Part shown: in pieces, positions 48,234 to 59,238 of the stretch
Position numbering within the stretch: position 1 is the stretch's first letter
Layout: each line of letters starts with the position of its first letter
DNA from: Vitellaria paradoxa
Lineage: Eukaryota > Streptophyta > Magnoliopsida > Ericales > Sapotaceae
Assembly (NCBI GenBank): GCA_019916065.1
Contig: CM034243.1
Coordinates: 31,770,147 to 31,834,146 of the forward strand
DNA: 64,000 nt
Direction of reading: 5' to 3'
Notes under the pieces: model-generated
Told to the model about the DNA's origin: nothing
The model's database searches: none
Seen by the model: only the letters and a program-made list of their open reading frames with translations
Translations under genes and position numbers: made by a program

Positions 48234-49226
48234 ATCAATTAATGGTATTTAAATAGATTGTAAGTAAATTAAGGGGCATGTAGATAAAATAAATAAACAT
48301 TATAAAAGTAGTCAGTGGTTAAAGGACATTTGAGGAAAAGAAAAGGATATACAAGTAAAATTACTTAAATAAGTTATAAAAGTTAAAAAAATTCTTATAC
48401 ACCACTTTCAAATTATAAGTAGTTATTAGTCGTTAAGAGTCATTAATTAAAAAAAAAAAAAACCACTTCAAATTGTGAGTGATTACTGATAATGAGTTGG
48501 TTGTGATCATTGGATAATAAATTAGGAACTATGGCGACCTGATTCCTGAGGTGGGACACGTAAGCAGTTTAGGCTTCAGTAATTTAAATTTGTCTTAATT
48601 ATGGATAATAATAATTGTGTTTATTCTTCTAAATTGAGGTGAATTACTAATATTATAGATTATGTGACCCAAGTGTAAATTTGTATCCTATTTTCATAAT
48701 ATCATTATTTTGAGAGATATAAACATATATAAACATAACTATAGTATATATTCTGATTGTGTAGACCTTGATGCAGTCATTGGGAATTATATTAAAATGG
48801 ATTATGTTATTGATTAGTTGATGGAGATGCATTCAAACATTATTTTATATGAGAATAGATGATGATTTTGAATATATCGATGATTATAATTCATTGTTAA
48901 TTGAATTTAAATTGGATTTTATTTAATTTTTACATTCTCATACTATCCGTCCCGCAATATGAGAATAGGGCGTGACATTATCAATTAATGGTATTTAAAT
49001 AGATTGTAAGTAAATTAATGGGCATGTAGATAAAATAAATAAACATTATAAAAGTAGTCAGTGGTTAAAGGATATTTAAAGAAAAGAAAAGGATATACGA
49101 GTAAAATTACTTAAATAAGTTATAAAAGTTAAAAAAATTCTTATACACCACTTTCAAATTATAAGTAGTTATTAGTGCTTAAGAGTCATTAATTAAAAAA
49201 AAATCACTTCAAATTGTGAGTGATTG
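47741..49226 (+). repeat. Near-perfect tandem duplication, 746-bp unit
   Basis: TGATAATGAGTTGGTTGTGA starts at 47741 and again at 48487. The two units run in parallel with only scattered single-base and short-indel differences (for example CTATCTGTCC versus CTATCCGTCC). Each unit contains the GGGCGTGACA LTR-like end about two thirds along. The event therefore duplicated the LTR 3' end plus about 250 bp of downstream flank, and must post-date the LTR. Confidence 0.92.
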
Positions 49227-49710
49227 TTGGTGATTAAAAGTCATTAATAAATAAAAAAATAAATAAATAAAATTTCACTCAAAAAATAGTTTCACCAAAC
49301 CTATGAATTGGCCCTATAATAGCATAGATGTATATGTATGTAAGGTAATACAGCCAAACATGGGATTTTTAAATTTTGAATTCTGAATTTAATTGAATGG
49401 GTTAATAATTCAAAGTTTTGAAATAATATTATTAAATCTTACTTATTATAAAACTTAGTTTGAAAAAGAAAAAAAAAAAAAGAACTACTAAAAAATTAAT
49501 TTCTTATGTTTGGAAAGAAAAATATTAATTTTTTAATCATTAATTTTTTTAACTTTTTATTAATTTGATATTTTTACCATTGATTGAAATAATTTTGGAC
49601 TCCACTAAAAGTTTCATCTTCCCAATCCGAAACTTTGTGCAATCTCTCTCTCATCTTACGTATGACTTGAAGAATCTAACCAGCAGAATATTTGTTAAAC
49701 ATTTACAGCC

Positions 49711-50176
49711 TGTTTGAAGTAAGATTTGATGAGATTTGATTTTATTTGGTAAAAATTTTCATTAATTCTTATATTTAAAAATATAATAAAATTTTATTAA
49801 TTGAATTTGAAGAGATTTGATTTTATTTGATAAAAATTATTATTATTTCCTATATTTAAAATTAAAATAAGATTTTATTAGTTGAATTTGATTTCATTTA
49901 ATAACTTAGATTATGAAATTTTTGAATAATTTGAAATTTAATCCAAAATAATAAAATTTAATGAGAATTATTCTTTTGTTAAGCTAACTAAGTAAATGAA
50001 TAAATTTACTCTCATATATCATATTCATTATATTTTTTTATTAATATGGTCAAATTTGATATTTCTCGTAAATCAAGTCTTAAGTTCAAACATATGTTCT
50101 AAATATAAATTTTTATTTATTCAATCAAATCAAATCAATTTAATTTTTTATTTTAAAATCAAATCAATTCTAAGAG
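49711..50176. repeat. Dispersed AT-rich element, copy 2 (family F)
   Basis: Shares GATTTGATGAGATTTGATTT, CATATATCATATTCATTATA and TTAATATGGTCAAATTTG with the copy at 290-670, in the same order. Confidence 0.6.
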
Positions 50177-50589
50177 AAGAATATTTACAAATGAAATATT
50201 AACTAAATTACGAGCAATCCTAACACAGAGAAGGCGGGATTAATAATTTTTTTAAAATAAAAAAGATAATTATAATTTTTAAATGTTAATGGATGATAAA
50301 TATAATTATTAAAATATTAATGGGGTTAAGTATATATAATTAACCCCTTTGATAAAGTTAATGCGTGGTGCGGGTAAACTGCCTTGACACACGAATTCCA
50401 TCATTATTATTGAACAACGTATAATAAAATACTAAAAGGCTTACCAATATGAAAGGATGCGCTTCCTTGGTCAGTGGCATATGTGAGCATTCAATCAAAA
50501 TATTCACATTAGCGAGAAGATTCAAATCCAGGAGAAAGGTAATGTTTTGGACAACATACATATATTTTTTTGTTGTAAAATTTTAAATG

Positions 50590-50613
50590 TATATATATAT
50601 ATATATATATATA
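50590..50613. repeat. (TA)n microsatellite
   Basis: About twelve AT/TA dinucleotides in non-coding DNA. Confidence 0.9.
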
Positions 50614-50783
50614 ATAGAAAAACAAAAGTTTGGTTGAAATACCACATTACCAATTCAAATGCATAAAAGCTTACAAGAACGTCAATCCTAAAATTTATCA
50701 CATCAATTGCAAGAATCCTACTTACCACAAAAAGGGAAAATTTTGTACCCTATTACTTTCCCACACATCATGTTTGGCACTTA

Positions 50784-51149
50784 GGTCCAGTTTGGCATAC
50801 TACAAACTTCTAAAAAATTCTATAAATCTCTAATAATCCTTTCACTTCTAATTTTTCTACCATCACTAATTTTAAAAAATTTCAATATTTCGCTAAAAAA
50901 ATAAAAAAATTTGAAAACAGATTAACCGAATGTATAAATTTTTTATACAATCATATTTTTCGTGTCGAAAATTTTCAAACGAGTACCATTGTTATTATTT
51001 TTTGTGAATTTTTTGAATCCGTGAAAACGGATTTGGAAAACCGTTCCCACGGTTTGCTACTTTTCAAAAAAAAAAAAAGGCGTCAAAATTAATTCCAAAT
51101 CACATTTTATCTCAATTTATCTTTTTTTTTTTTAATTCTAAACTGGGCC
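50784..51149 (-). mobile_element. MITE (family G), copy 2, with TTA target duplication
   Basis: Left end GGTCCAGTTTGGCATAC, right end (reverse complement) GGCCCAGTTTAGAATT, flanked by TTA on both sides, consistent with a PIF/Harbinger-type MITE. The interior (CGGATTTGGAAAACCGTTCC, TCAAACGAGTACCATTG) is the inverted match of the 40.87-kb copy. Confidence 0.75.
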
Positions 51150-51617
51150 TTAGACAAGCTTTGCATACCCATGATTAGTTGCTCTGTGATGCAATAACCT
51201 AGTTGGTATGAAAATCCTCCCCCCCTCCCAAAAAAAAAAAAAGCAGTAACTTTCTAGTTTGGTATAGGATTTGTTTTGTTTCTGATTTTTGACAAGAAAG
51301 CAGATAATCAAATATCAGGAAGAGAGGTGGCAGCAATATCTAGGCATCAAAAACATTCATTTGCATAAAAGAAAAGGAAGATGAGCAAATCTCTAACTTG
51401 TGAACCTGAAAATTAAAGAACTTTTATTCGTTCAAACCAAAGTTTACATAATTTTCCTTTCATTTTTCACGTAAGCACGCTCACACAGAAACCCTCCAAC
51501 AAAACAAATCCATTTATTTATTTTTTTTTCTTCTTTTATTTATTAGTAATTAAGAAGATGAAAACAAAGCCAGAATCAAAAGAAGAATCAAAAGAAGACG
51601 CCGTCTGTCTTATAGTC

Positions 51618-52085
51618 TTATCCAGAGATATCAATGGACTTGACCTCTGGCCTCTTCACTTCCTCCTTGGGCACAGTCACAGTAAGCACCCCATTCTCCA
51701 TGGTAGCCTTCACCCCATCCATCTTTGCATTCTCCGGCAGCCGGAACCGCCGGAGGAACTTGCCGCTGCTTCGCTCAACGCGATGCCACCTGTCATTCTT
51801 CTCCTCCTGCTCTTTGCTCCTCTCCCCACTTATCTGCAGAATTCTTCCCTCTTCCACCTCCACTTTCACCTCCTCTTTCTTCAGCCCCGGGAGATCAGCT
51901 TTGAAGATGTGGGCTTCCGGGTTCTCCTTCCAATCAATCCCGACATTGGCGAATTGAGAGGTTTCGCGAGCCGAAGCAGGCCAGTCGGAGACTGCAGTGG
52001 CGAAGAGAGGATCCCAAATGTCCAAAGAAAAGGGATCGAAAACATTGGTTCTTCGGTTGCCAAAGATGCTTGGAATGATAGACAT
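51618..52085 (-). CDS. Class I cytosolic small heat-shock protein (HSP20), copy 2
   Basis: Inverted paralogue of the 42.6-kb gene: intronless, 155 residues, starting [12 protein letters not shown] and ending [12 protein letters not shown], with a full alpha-crystallin domain ([18 protein letters not shown]). It differs from copy 1 at about 21 positions, clustered in the N-terminal arm and the C-terminal tail. The start at 52085 is chosen because it matches copy 1. An in-frame ATG at 52163 would add 26 residues ([12 protein letters not shown]...), but it lies only about 40 bases from the TATA box and the extension is unlike class I sHSPs. The conserved heat-shock element and TATA box support heat-induced cytosolic chaperone function. 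Confidence 0.96.
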   Translation of the reverse strand: MSIIPSIFGNRRTNVFDPFSLDIWDPLFATAVSDWPASARETSQFANVGIDWKENPEAHIFKADLPGLKKEEVKVEVEEGRILQISGERSKEQEEKNDRWHRVERSSGKFLRRFRLPENAKMDGVKATMENGVLTVTVPKEEVKRPEVKSIDISG

Positions 52086-52201
52086 GGTTTGAAACAATAC
52101 GAAGTGTGATTCAAAGCGAGTTTTTGAGTGCTCTGTGGAGAAGATCTTACAGAGAGCTTTCAATGATTTGATGATGAAGATAGAGTGGGATGGGCACCTA
52201 C

Positions 52202-52208
52202 TTATATA
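52202..52208 (-). promoter_or_regulatory. TATA box of HSP copy 2
   Basis: On the minus strand the context is TTTCTATATAAGTAGGTGCC, aligned with TATAAATAGGCGCC of copy 1; about 117 bp before the chosen ATG. Confidence 0.75.
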
Positions 52209-52289
52209 GAAAGGAGAAGATGGTTCTGGTTTCTACCTAAAAGAAGGGATGGTACAACTGTAATGCACATGGATACAATAGGAAAAGGA

Positions 52290-52302
52290 TTCTAGGACTT
52301 TC
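52290..52302 (-). promoter_or_regulatory. Heat-shock element upstream of HSP copy 2
   Basis: The minus strand reads GAAAGTCCTAGAA, identical to the copy 1 element and again about 85-90 bp upstream of the TATA box. Confidence 0.7.
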
Positions 52303-52309
52303 TTGGCCC

Positions 52310-53334
52310 TTTCTTTCACCCATGGTCCATCTTTTCACAAAATGCAATGTTACCTTCTTCTACTACATCTTTCTCCAGCCTTCTACCACCTTCACACACC
52401 ATCATCTCTTTTATCTTTTCCAACAGGGTTTGATGGTAAACAGACATGGGTAGTTTCATTATGGGGCCCCAGTGCTCGCGAACAAATTAACCAACCTTGC
52501 AAATTGGATGTAGATATCCAGGGTCTATATCCAACATTGAATCCAAATCCTTTCAACCAGTCGGGTGCAAAAAACTACAAACATCTAGGAATGAGCTATG
52601 GGGTGGGATTGGTTCAATCCTACCTCGATTCTAATAGGTTTTTTTTTCTTTTCTTTTTTTTTCAGACTGGTTAAACTCATCAACCCACTGGGGCATATAC
52701 CCGTGCCCCCTCCACTTAATTAAGCAAGTTTAGTGGGTTGAACCCACTAATGCCTAAAAAAAAATAAAAATTATAGACATAATATAAAACAAAATAACAC
52801 AAATTACATAAATATAAAACATAATATAAACATATACTCAATACTATTTGTATATTATTTTTTTACTAATAGATATTGTTTGTTTATTATTATAATTTAA
52901 TATTTAAAATATAATTAGGACGAGTTCGAGCTGAGATGATCAAAACCTAAACCCATTACATACCCACATTGGATTTTTATTATTTATATTCAAATCCTAA
53001 ACCTGTGCTCTTAAGTCGAGGGTTATCAAATTAAATTGTCATCCCTACATTCATTGTTGGTTCCTCTTGGATAAGAAGGGTGGAAAATCTTAAAACACAT
53101 ACAAAAACACAAACCCGAATAAGAAATTAGTGTGAGAGAGCACAAACACGACACGAACACTAAACTCAAATTTTGATTTTACTTTGAAATAAATTAATTA
53201 GTTACCGTGGTTATTGTTAACTCAAATTTTGATTAGACTTTTAAATGAATTAATTATTACCATGGTCATTAATTTTTAAATATTCGAGCATAAACGCAAA
53301 TAGACATGAATTATAAATCTAACTCAAATAGACA
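52310..53334. other. Intergenic region between HSP and CBF5 copy 2, proximal part
   Basis: HSP promoter-flank sequence (about 52,310-52,420) followed by unassigned DNA containing GGGCATATACCCGTGCCC at 52,692 and CACAAACACGACACGAACAC at 53,140, word types common in dispersed repeats. No gene. Confidence 0.4.
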
Positions 53335-53550
53335 TAAATTATAAATCTAAAGATGATGGATTGCAACCCTTTCAGCTGAGAACACTTCATGCTTTAAAAT
53401 TTTCAAGACTTCATCTTCAACCCTTACGAAGGAGAAGCACCACAAGACTATCACTACATATTGTTCATCCAGTCCTCTAATGTTCCAATGAAGGCAATTT
53501 GTACATGGAACGCGAGACTGCCTTATGCCTTTTACTTCAACTGATCTAAA
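53335..53550. other. Conserved non-genic block of the inverted duplication, arm 2
   Basis: The reverse complement matches 39,610-39,860: TTTAGATCAGTTGAAGTAAA, CATTGGAACATTAGAGGACT, GGTGCTTCTCCTTCG, AGGGTTGCAATCC. No consistent reading frame is kept between the two arms. Confidence 0.6.
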
Positions 53551-54536
53551 GCTTCCAAATATTTTGGTTTACCAACAAGTTCTAGGAACCCTCCAACTCC
53601 AAGGAACTAATTTACCAAATTGGATGAGAACTGACATCAAGCTTTCCAGCCAAGTTAAAAGACTAGTAAACTACCAAATACCAGGATATTGGCACTTTTC
53701 CGTTCAAAAATCCAGTATTCTGGAACTATAAAAATGACATTTCATTGAACAATCAAATATGTGCAGTCACGGAAAGGCAGGCAATGGCTGAGCAAGCATA
53801 TTGTGCCACATATCAAGAGATCACTACAAGGTTCTACAGGATAAAATTCTTGGGAGGTTCCAAGCAGCAGATAAATCAATGGACAAGGAAAAGTGGGTAA
53901 TGTCAAGAAATTGATTAAAACATAAGATTGGTGCTTGCAATTTCTATCCAAAAATGTTAATCATGAGCTGTACTCAGAACGCAGAAGGTATGGTTGGTAC
54001 CAGTTGAATTGCTAACCACTATCACATCTAAAAAGCTAAGTTACAAGCTTGTGCTTTTTCGAGGGGTAACTTAGTTATATATCCTCAAAAGTATCAGTCT
54101 AGCAAATCTGTGGTCATTCAGATTTTATGGACACAAATAACTAAAGACACGGCGGAACAATTAAAACATTTGTGCCATTAAAGTGTTTGAAGGTGTTTAA
54201 CATTTCACTCAGTGCAAAGAATAAACCACTTTTAGATCCACCAAGATTCAAGAAGCACAACATTATGAATCAACCAAGCTATTGTTTCGCATTTCCTTCA
54301 ATAGATACAATCCACAAAAGGAAAAAAAGGCAAGTGATAAACATAATGATTAAAATCAATGATTAATGCAAATAAAGAAACCATTCCGATACAAAAAGTT
54401 TAAAGAAACAACATTTGCGCCAGAACCGTGACGAAGTTCACAAAAATTTTCAACACCCCATTGCAGATAAGATGAGGTATTAGTAAACATACTGCTTTTT
54501 TCTGAATCAAAGCTGCAATTTATTCACCTGCTCTTG
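53551..54536. other. CBF5 copy 2 downstream region
   Basis: 54,165-54,275 (GTGTTTGAAGGTGTTTAACA, CACTCAGTGCAAAGAATAAA, CAAGAAGCACAACATTATGA) is the inverted counterpart of 38,545-38,640. No gene was seen. Confidence 0.6.
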
Positions 54537-56354
54537 TTAAGACTGTTTATTCTTTTTCTTCTTCTTCTCCTTCTTCTTGCTTTTATTTGCATCATCATCA
54601 CTCCCACTTGTAGCTGTGGGCAAAGACGAATCACCATTCTCTGCACCTTTGCTCTTCTTTTTCTTCTTCTTCTCGGATTTCTCCTCATCTGATGACAAAG
54701 ATCCATTCTTCTCTTTATCCTTCTTCTTCTTCTTCTTCTCAGATTTCTCTTCATCCGATGACACAGATCCATCATTCTCTTTATCCTTCTTTTTCTTCTC
54801 CTCCTTTGCTTTCTCCACATCAGAAGTCACATCATCGTCAACCTCTTTTTTCTTTTTCTTTTTTTTCTCTTTTTTTTCATCTTTCACCTCTACATTTTCC
54901 TCAGCTTCCTCCAGCTTGGCCCTCTTAGCAACGTCTGGTACAGGACTACCATCAGTCTCCTCCAATTTGCGCTTACGGTCCTCATCACCATGCTTTTTCT
55001 TCTTTTTCTTCTCTCCCTCCACTACAGCCACCTCTGTAGCTGCGGTCACTGGTTCAGTTGCAGCAGCAGCAAGTCCAGCAACCATCGAATCGCCTCCTGT
55101 GGGAAGAACCACATTCCTTATCCACTCAGCAGGGGTTCCCTCATTTGGCTTGCCATGCTTGTCCAACTTCCCCTCTGCAATAAGTTTCTTCTTCATTGAA
55201 GCCCTCGGGCCCAACCCCCATTTCCTAGGATAAGTATCTCTATCCATCACAACCCTCTTAATTTTCGCCACAACACCGTGATCACAAGTTGCCATCACAG
55301 CAGTAGTCATCTCTGCAATACCCAATGCAATTGCCTCACCCTTGGTAGTCATCAACACAACCTCCTCCCCAACCTCAATGTCATTCTCGAATCTCAACAG
55401 CCCAGGAATCATCAACTTTGCACCGTAACAAATTGCATTCACAGCCGAATCCTTCACAACCAATCTCTTGTAACTGGTCAACAACACCTCGAGCGGCATT
55501 ATCACCCTCCTCAAGTAACTCTCATCCCTATAATTATCATAAACCCATTGGGCATCCATCACGTCGTGCATTGTCACCATATTATCCTTCTCCCCCATAA
55601 TCCCAGACCGCACACGGCGCAATTCCTGCATATGCCCTCCAACACCCAGAAGCAGCCCCAAATGAACACACAAAGTCCTAACATAGGTCCCTGCTTCACA
55701 AGATATCCAGAAAACAACCAAGTGCCTATCTGGGTCGTACTCCAAAAGCTTACTCTCATAAATAGTCCTAATCCTAAGCTGCCGCTTCACCGCCGAGATC
55801 AGTGGCGGCCGCTGAAACACCGCCCCGGTCAGCGTCTCCAACGCCCGAGCCACCTTGGTGACATCGGGGACAGCCGAGTGGAGACGGGCCACACAGACGT
55901 ACTCCTTCCCAGCCCCCTGCTGCGACTTCACAAGCCGGGTGGCACGGTCAATGCAGACGATGAGGTTTCCGGTGACCTTCGGGTCGAGGGTGCCGCTGTG
56001 GCCCGTTTTCTCGACCCGAAGGATCCGCTTGATCCAAGCGACAACCTCGTGGGAGGAGGGGTTGGCGGGCTTGTCGAGGTTGAGAACACCGTACCTGATG
56101 TACTCCGCTAGGGGGCGCTTGAGGGGGGAGTAACCGGAGGGGAGAGGAGTGTAGTGTCCAGTGCGAACGTTGAGGCGGTCGTAGTTCTTGAGGAGTATCG
56201 GCCACTGAGAGGTGTCGATCGAGGGAGTGAAGCTCTGGGGCTTTATCATATAATCCTTGTCGTCGGCCTGGTCCGAACCGGCGACGGTTTGGTCGTCCTT
56301 GGTTTTGCCCTTCTTCTTCTTTTTCTCTGAGCGAGATAGCTCGAGGTCGGACAT
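54537..56354 (-). CDS. CBF5: Dyskerin-type H/ACA snoRNP pseudouridine synthase, copy 2
   Basis: Inverted paralogue of the 36.4-kb gene, 605 residues, single exon, with dyskerin-like, TruB ([12 protein letters not shown] catalytic motif), PUA and lysine-rich tail regions all intact. From the conserved [10 protein letters not shown] to the end of the PUA-flanking region it differs from copy 1 at only four residues (copy 1 numbering A169T, M231L, R409G, M415I). The N-terminal acidic segment and the lysine-rich tail differ by short indels. The start at 56354 (MSDLELS) matches copy 1; an upstream in-frame ATG at 56408 lies in the leader. It has the double telo box but lacks the close site II cluster of copy 1. 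Confidence 0.97.
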   Translation of the reverse strand: MSDLELSRSEKKKKKGKTKDDQTVAGSDQADDKDYMIKPQSFTPSIDTSQWPILLKNYDRLNVRTGHYTPLPSGYSPLKRPLAEYIRYGVLNLDKPANPSSHEVVAWIKRILRVEKTGHSGTLDPKVTGNLIVCIDRATRLVKSQQGAGKEYVCVARLHSAVPDVTKVARALETLTGAVFQRPPLISAVKRQLRIRTIYESKLLEYDPDRHLVVFWISCEAGTYVRTLCVHLGLLLGVGGHMQELRRVRSGIMGEKDNMVTMHDVMDAQWVYDNYRDESYLRRVIMPLEVLLTSYKRLVVKDSAVNAICYGAKLMIPGLLRFENDIEVGEEVVLMTTKGEAIALGIAEMTTAVMATCDHGVVAKIKRVVMDRDTYPRKWGLGPRASMKKKLIAEGKLDKHGKPNEGTPAEWIRNVVLPTGGDSMVAGLAAAATEPVTAATEVAVVEGEKKKKKKHGDEDRKRKLEETDGSPVPDVAKRAKLEEAEENVEVKDEKKEKKKKKKKEVDDDVTSDVEKAKEEKKKKDKENDGSVSSDEEKSEKKKKKKDKEKNGSLSSDEEKSEKKKKKKSKGAENGDSSLPTATSGSDDDANKSKKKEKKKKKNKQS

Positions 56355-56466
56355 GGCTGGAAGCTTTCGGTTCAATCTTCGTTGGTGCGAGTGAAAATGA
56401 GGGTTCACTCTCTGAGTAGGTTAGGTTTTGGGGGAAGAAGGGGTAGGCAGCGGTGGACAATACTGA

Positions 56467-56486
56467 TTTTAGGGTTTAGGGTTTTG
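56467..56486 (-). promoter_or_regulatory. Double telo box in CBF5 copy 2
   Basis: The minus strand carries two overlapping AAACCCTAA words in the same leader context (CAGCATAACACTTCCCCGCC upstream) as copy 1. Homology between the arms ends only about 45 bp further upstream. Confidence 0.75.
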
Positions 56487-56670
56487 AAGGCGGGGAAGTG
56501 TTATGCTGTTTTCGTGTGTACAGAAACTTGATTACAATTCATTTCGGTAGGCAAAGGTGGTCAGGTCCACCTTGATCCGACCTTGGTTCTATGTTATTTT
56601 TTTCTTAAAGGCAAGAAAGAATTAAATTAATGATAAAATTACAAAAACTTCAGGCCATATCTTTGATATT

Positions 56671-56832
56671 GGGCTCGTTTGGAGTCCCAAAAGATTTTAA
56701 AAAAAAAAATTAAAAGGTTAGTTTGATGTGATGTAAAAATGTTAAGTGACAAAATGTGGTTAGAGAGATTTAAAAACTTTTAAAGTTTTTTAAAATTTCT
56801 TGATTTTTTTTTTGTGACTCCAAACGAGCCCA
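56671..56832. mobile_element. MITE with near-perfect inverted ends
   Basis: GGGCTCGTTTGGAGTC at the left and its inverted copy GACTCCAAACGAGCCC at the right bound about 162 bp. It is related in end sequence to family B. It sits about 320-480 bp upstream of CBF5 copy 2 and carries TGGGCT-like words at its ends. Confidence 0.75.
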
Positions 56833-57956
56833 TTATAATAACGTTCAATTCAACTAGTTTTGAGTTACTCACAACTAGACAAATTTCCTACAAGCCCAGA
56901 ATCAAACAATGTTGAGACAATATTTAGGAGGCAAGCACAAAGATACCGAATTAAGAAAAATCAAGCAGATACTAATGTAAAGAAAAAGACCAACAAAATA
57001 CTAGCGAAGCCCATCATGAAATGATGAATCAAGGATCTATGTAGCAGCACCAAACTTTGCCACAATATCCCATCAATTCGCATTAGCTATGTCCAATAAA
57101 AAATAAGAATCGAGTTTTTATCTGAGAGTTTGAAGTGAAGATGACCAAGAAGCCTCTCTCTTCATTTTTATATTTTAAAGACAATGTTAGGGCACTCTCT
57201 CCCTAACTTGGATTTCGGAGGCCCTGGAATTGTCTTTTAACTTTAAACTCCTAAAATTGAATTATAGTTGTTCATTTAATTTTAACTTAATCTAACTGCT
57301 CAAATTTTTTTTTAAATTCATCTGACCGTTCAATTTAAAAATACAATTTTAAAATATTTTTTTAAGGGTAAATCAGTAATAGCTAATGTCAAAAACTCAA
57401 ACTCTAACCGTTTTTGTTTTCTCTTAAAATTTGTGTATTTCCTCCGATTCTTTGCCATTTGTGACAATGGAGTCACAATTAATTTGTTGTTCTTCTGTTT
57501 CCTCCATTAGGCCACAAATCGCTACTACAGTTAAGAACACTTCCCATATACCTTAGGGAATCGCACTCTTTTCCCACCGACAAGAGCAAGAGAGGGCCGC
57601 CGAGAGTCCCATCAACCTCACCATGCACGAGCTAGGCTCAGTCGCTAGAGAAGAAAAAGGAGGTGAAGCTATAAGGTGGACGGTTTGAAGACGGTTTGAA
57701 GAAAGTGTCATCGCCGTATAGAGGTTACATCTAATAAGGAACTCTCATAAGTTGTTAGTAATTATTGATTTGCCCTTAAAAAAATTCAAAAATTGTATTT
57801 TTAAATTAAATGGTCAAATTAATTTGACATTGAATGAATGGCTGTGATTCAACTTCAGGACACTAAAGTAAAAAAAGCAACTTCAGGGCCCGTTCCCTTT
57901 AACTCAACCAGACCCTACTTATGTGACTTAACTCTAATTCTATAAATTTAATTAGT

Positions 57957-58550
57957 GTAATTGCTTTTTTACTTTTTGTACTTAACGTGAAAATTACTTA
58001 CACTCCTGAACTTTAAAAATCTACCTTTACATCCTTTGTACTTTGGATTAAAGTGAAAACGTTAAAAAATTAATCAAATATAATTGTTTTAACTCTAAAT
58101 AAGTTTAAAAATTATATTTATACTCCTATATTCATATTACTTATATTTACATAAATAAGTTTTGACTCTGAATAAGTTTTGACTCTAAATGGTTTTTTAC
58201 CCTTTTTACTTAACGTGAAAATCACTTACACCCCTGAACTTTTAAAACTTACCATTACATCCTTTGTACTTTGGATTAAAGTGAAAATGTTAAAAAATTC
58301 GTCAAATATAATGATTTTGACTCTAAATAAATTTAAAAATTATATTTATACCCCTATATTTATATTACCTATATTTACACCTTTTGATTCTATTTAATTT
58401 TTAATAGATATTTTTATCTTTTCACTTAAACATTTAACGCTACTTACAATTTCACTATAACTCAAAGTACGACATAAAGGTAAGTTTTTAAAATTTAAGG
58501 GATATAAATGATTTTCATTTTAAGTACAAGGCATAAAAAGACAATTATCT
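57957..58550. repeat. Inverted-repeat element (family D), copy 2, internally duplicated
   Basis: Left end GTAATTGCTTTTTTACTTTT, right end CATAAAAAGACAATTATC, its inverted copy. Inside, a unit of about 235 bp beginning TACTTTTTGTACTTAACGTG / CCTTTTTACTTAACGTGAAA is repeated, with TCCTTTGTACTTTGGATTAA in both. Confidence 0.75.
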
Positions 58551-59238
58551 AATTTAATTTTTTTTATTATTCTTTTAATTATTTATTTCTACTACATAAA
58601 AATGAACAATAATTATGAATACTTTTATAATTTTAAGGGTGGAGCTCAATTAATTTTCCCATTTGTGGTTTAGAAATCTCAACACTTGCAAATTTTTGAT
58701 AATTATTAATATTATTTAATTTTTAAGACCAATTGATTTATTATTTTAAATTTAAGTTATAATAAACAATAAAATTTTAAAAAATATTAAAAACTACATA
58801 AGGTTAATGGTTTAAGGTAGAAAATGCTTGATTCAACTCGATTTTTACAAGGACAGTCAAAGTCATAAAAAAATCCAGTCGAGTTAATCCAATTTTCAAA
58901 TCGCATTAGGCGTCAAGTCAACATGCGTAATTTTAACTATTAGTACATTGCCACTGGAAAGATCGGCAATAAAAACGATACATGTTATTAAAACATTGGT
59001 GCTGTGTTAATTATTAATAAGAGTGAGAATTAATTATTTCTTGTCTTTTTGTCCTCTGTATTTAAAGTAAAAATTACTTACACTCTTTACATTTCAAAAA
59101 TCTACTTTTATACCTTTTATACTTGAGATTAAGGAAATGTTTGTTTTGGAGGTAACGAAGAGTAAATTTTATCAGGAGAATTTTTACCCTCCAAAATATT
59201 TTTTATAATATTTTAACGGAGGGTAAAGCAGGTAGACA

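Larger units (their letters stand above)
49227..51400. other. Intergenic region, right part of the spacer
   Basis: Contains the family F copy (49.71-50.18 kb), a (TA)n tract and a family G MITE (50.78-51.15 kb). No gene. Confidence 0.5.
56540..59238. other. Intergenic region with transposon remnants
   Basis: Contains a MITE with matching ends (56,671-56,832), a family D element with an internal duplication (57.96-58.55 kb) and a family D fragment (about 59,030-59,140). No gene was supported. Confidence 0.5.
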
